DNA from: Cydia pomonella
Taxonomy: Eukaryota; Arthropoda; Insecta; Lepidoptera; Tortricidae
Reading direction: 5' to 3'
Assembly: GCF_033807575.1 (NCBI RefSeq)
Contig: NC_084729.1
Location: forward strand, 10,044,001-10,108,000
DNA: 64,000 nucleotides
Both the position numbers and the translations under genes were made by a program. Shown in pieces: positions 63,991 through 64,000 of the stretch. A model generated the notes under the pieces. That model was not told the DNA's origin and did no database searches. It saw nothing but the letters and a program-made list of their open reading frames with translations. Each line of letters starts with the position of its first letter. Position 1 is the stretch's first letter.

Positions 63991-64000
63991 TGACAACAAT

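Overview
The window reads as a stretch of moth or butterfly (Lepidoptera) chromosome. It is AT-rich, has GT-AG introns, polyadenylation-type signals and no bacterial operons. It is packed with interspersed repeats whose sequences I recognise from lepidopteran genomes (tRNA-headed SINEs, RTE and CR1/Jockey-type LINE pieces, hAT and TA-target MITEs). The assignment rests on recognition from memory; no database was searched.

The gene content is a cluster of C2H2 zinc-finger (ZNF) genes. I call them A to F in order. A (minus, 3747-8164, 2 exons, 11 fingers), B (minus, 10632-14167, 2 exons, about six irregular fingers), C (plus, 17553-23676, 3 exons, 14 fingers), D (plus, 28750-33602, 2 exons, 13 fingers), E (plus, 36003-58554, 13 exons, a ZAD domain plus 12 fingers) and F (minus, 61350-63815, the last three exons of a gene running off the right edge). 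All splice junctions were read by eye and every exon phase closes. B and C are divergent; E and F are tail to tail and share a basic C-terminal tail. A, C and D share a plan: an N-terminal exon rich in repeated psi-K-x-E (VKxEP/LKQEP) SUMO-consensus motifs, a phase-1 intron, then one large exon with the whole finger array. B carries a similar motif array at its C-terminus instead. A likely role is sequence-specific DNA binding with SUMO-dependent repression, but that is inference.

One further coding-looking exon (2828-2934, minus) belongs to none of these genes. At the far left is a long inverted repeat (321-1788) whose two roughly 600-base arms each contain an exon-like fragment with splice signals.

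The rest is transposable-element material, often nested: two hAT elements with exact 8-base target duplications, four members of an 8-base-target MITE family, TA-target MITEs including one inserted in another whose empty form is also in the window, RTE-type LINE 3' ends with 16-18-base target duplications, and eight copies of one tRNA-derived SINE. Two elements end only a few bases from splice acceptors (gene E exon 12, gene F exon at 63714-63815). Decayed duplicate fingers lie beside functional ones in genes E and F.
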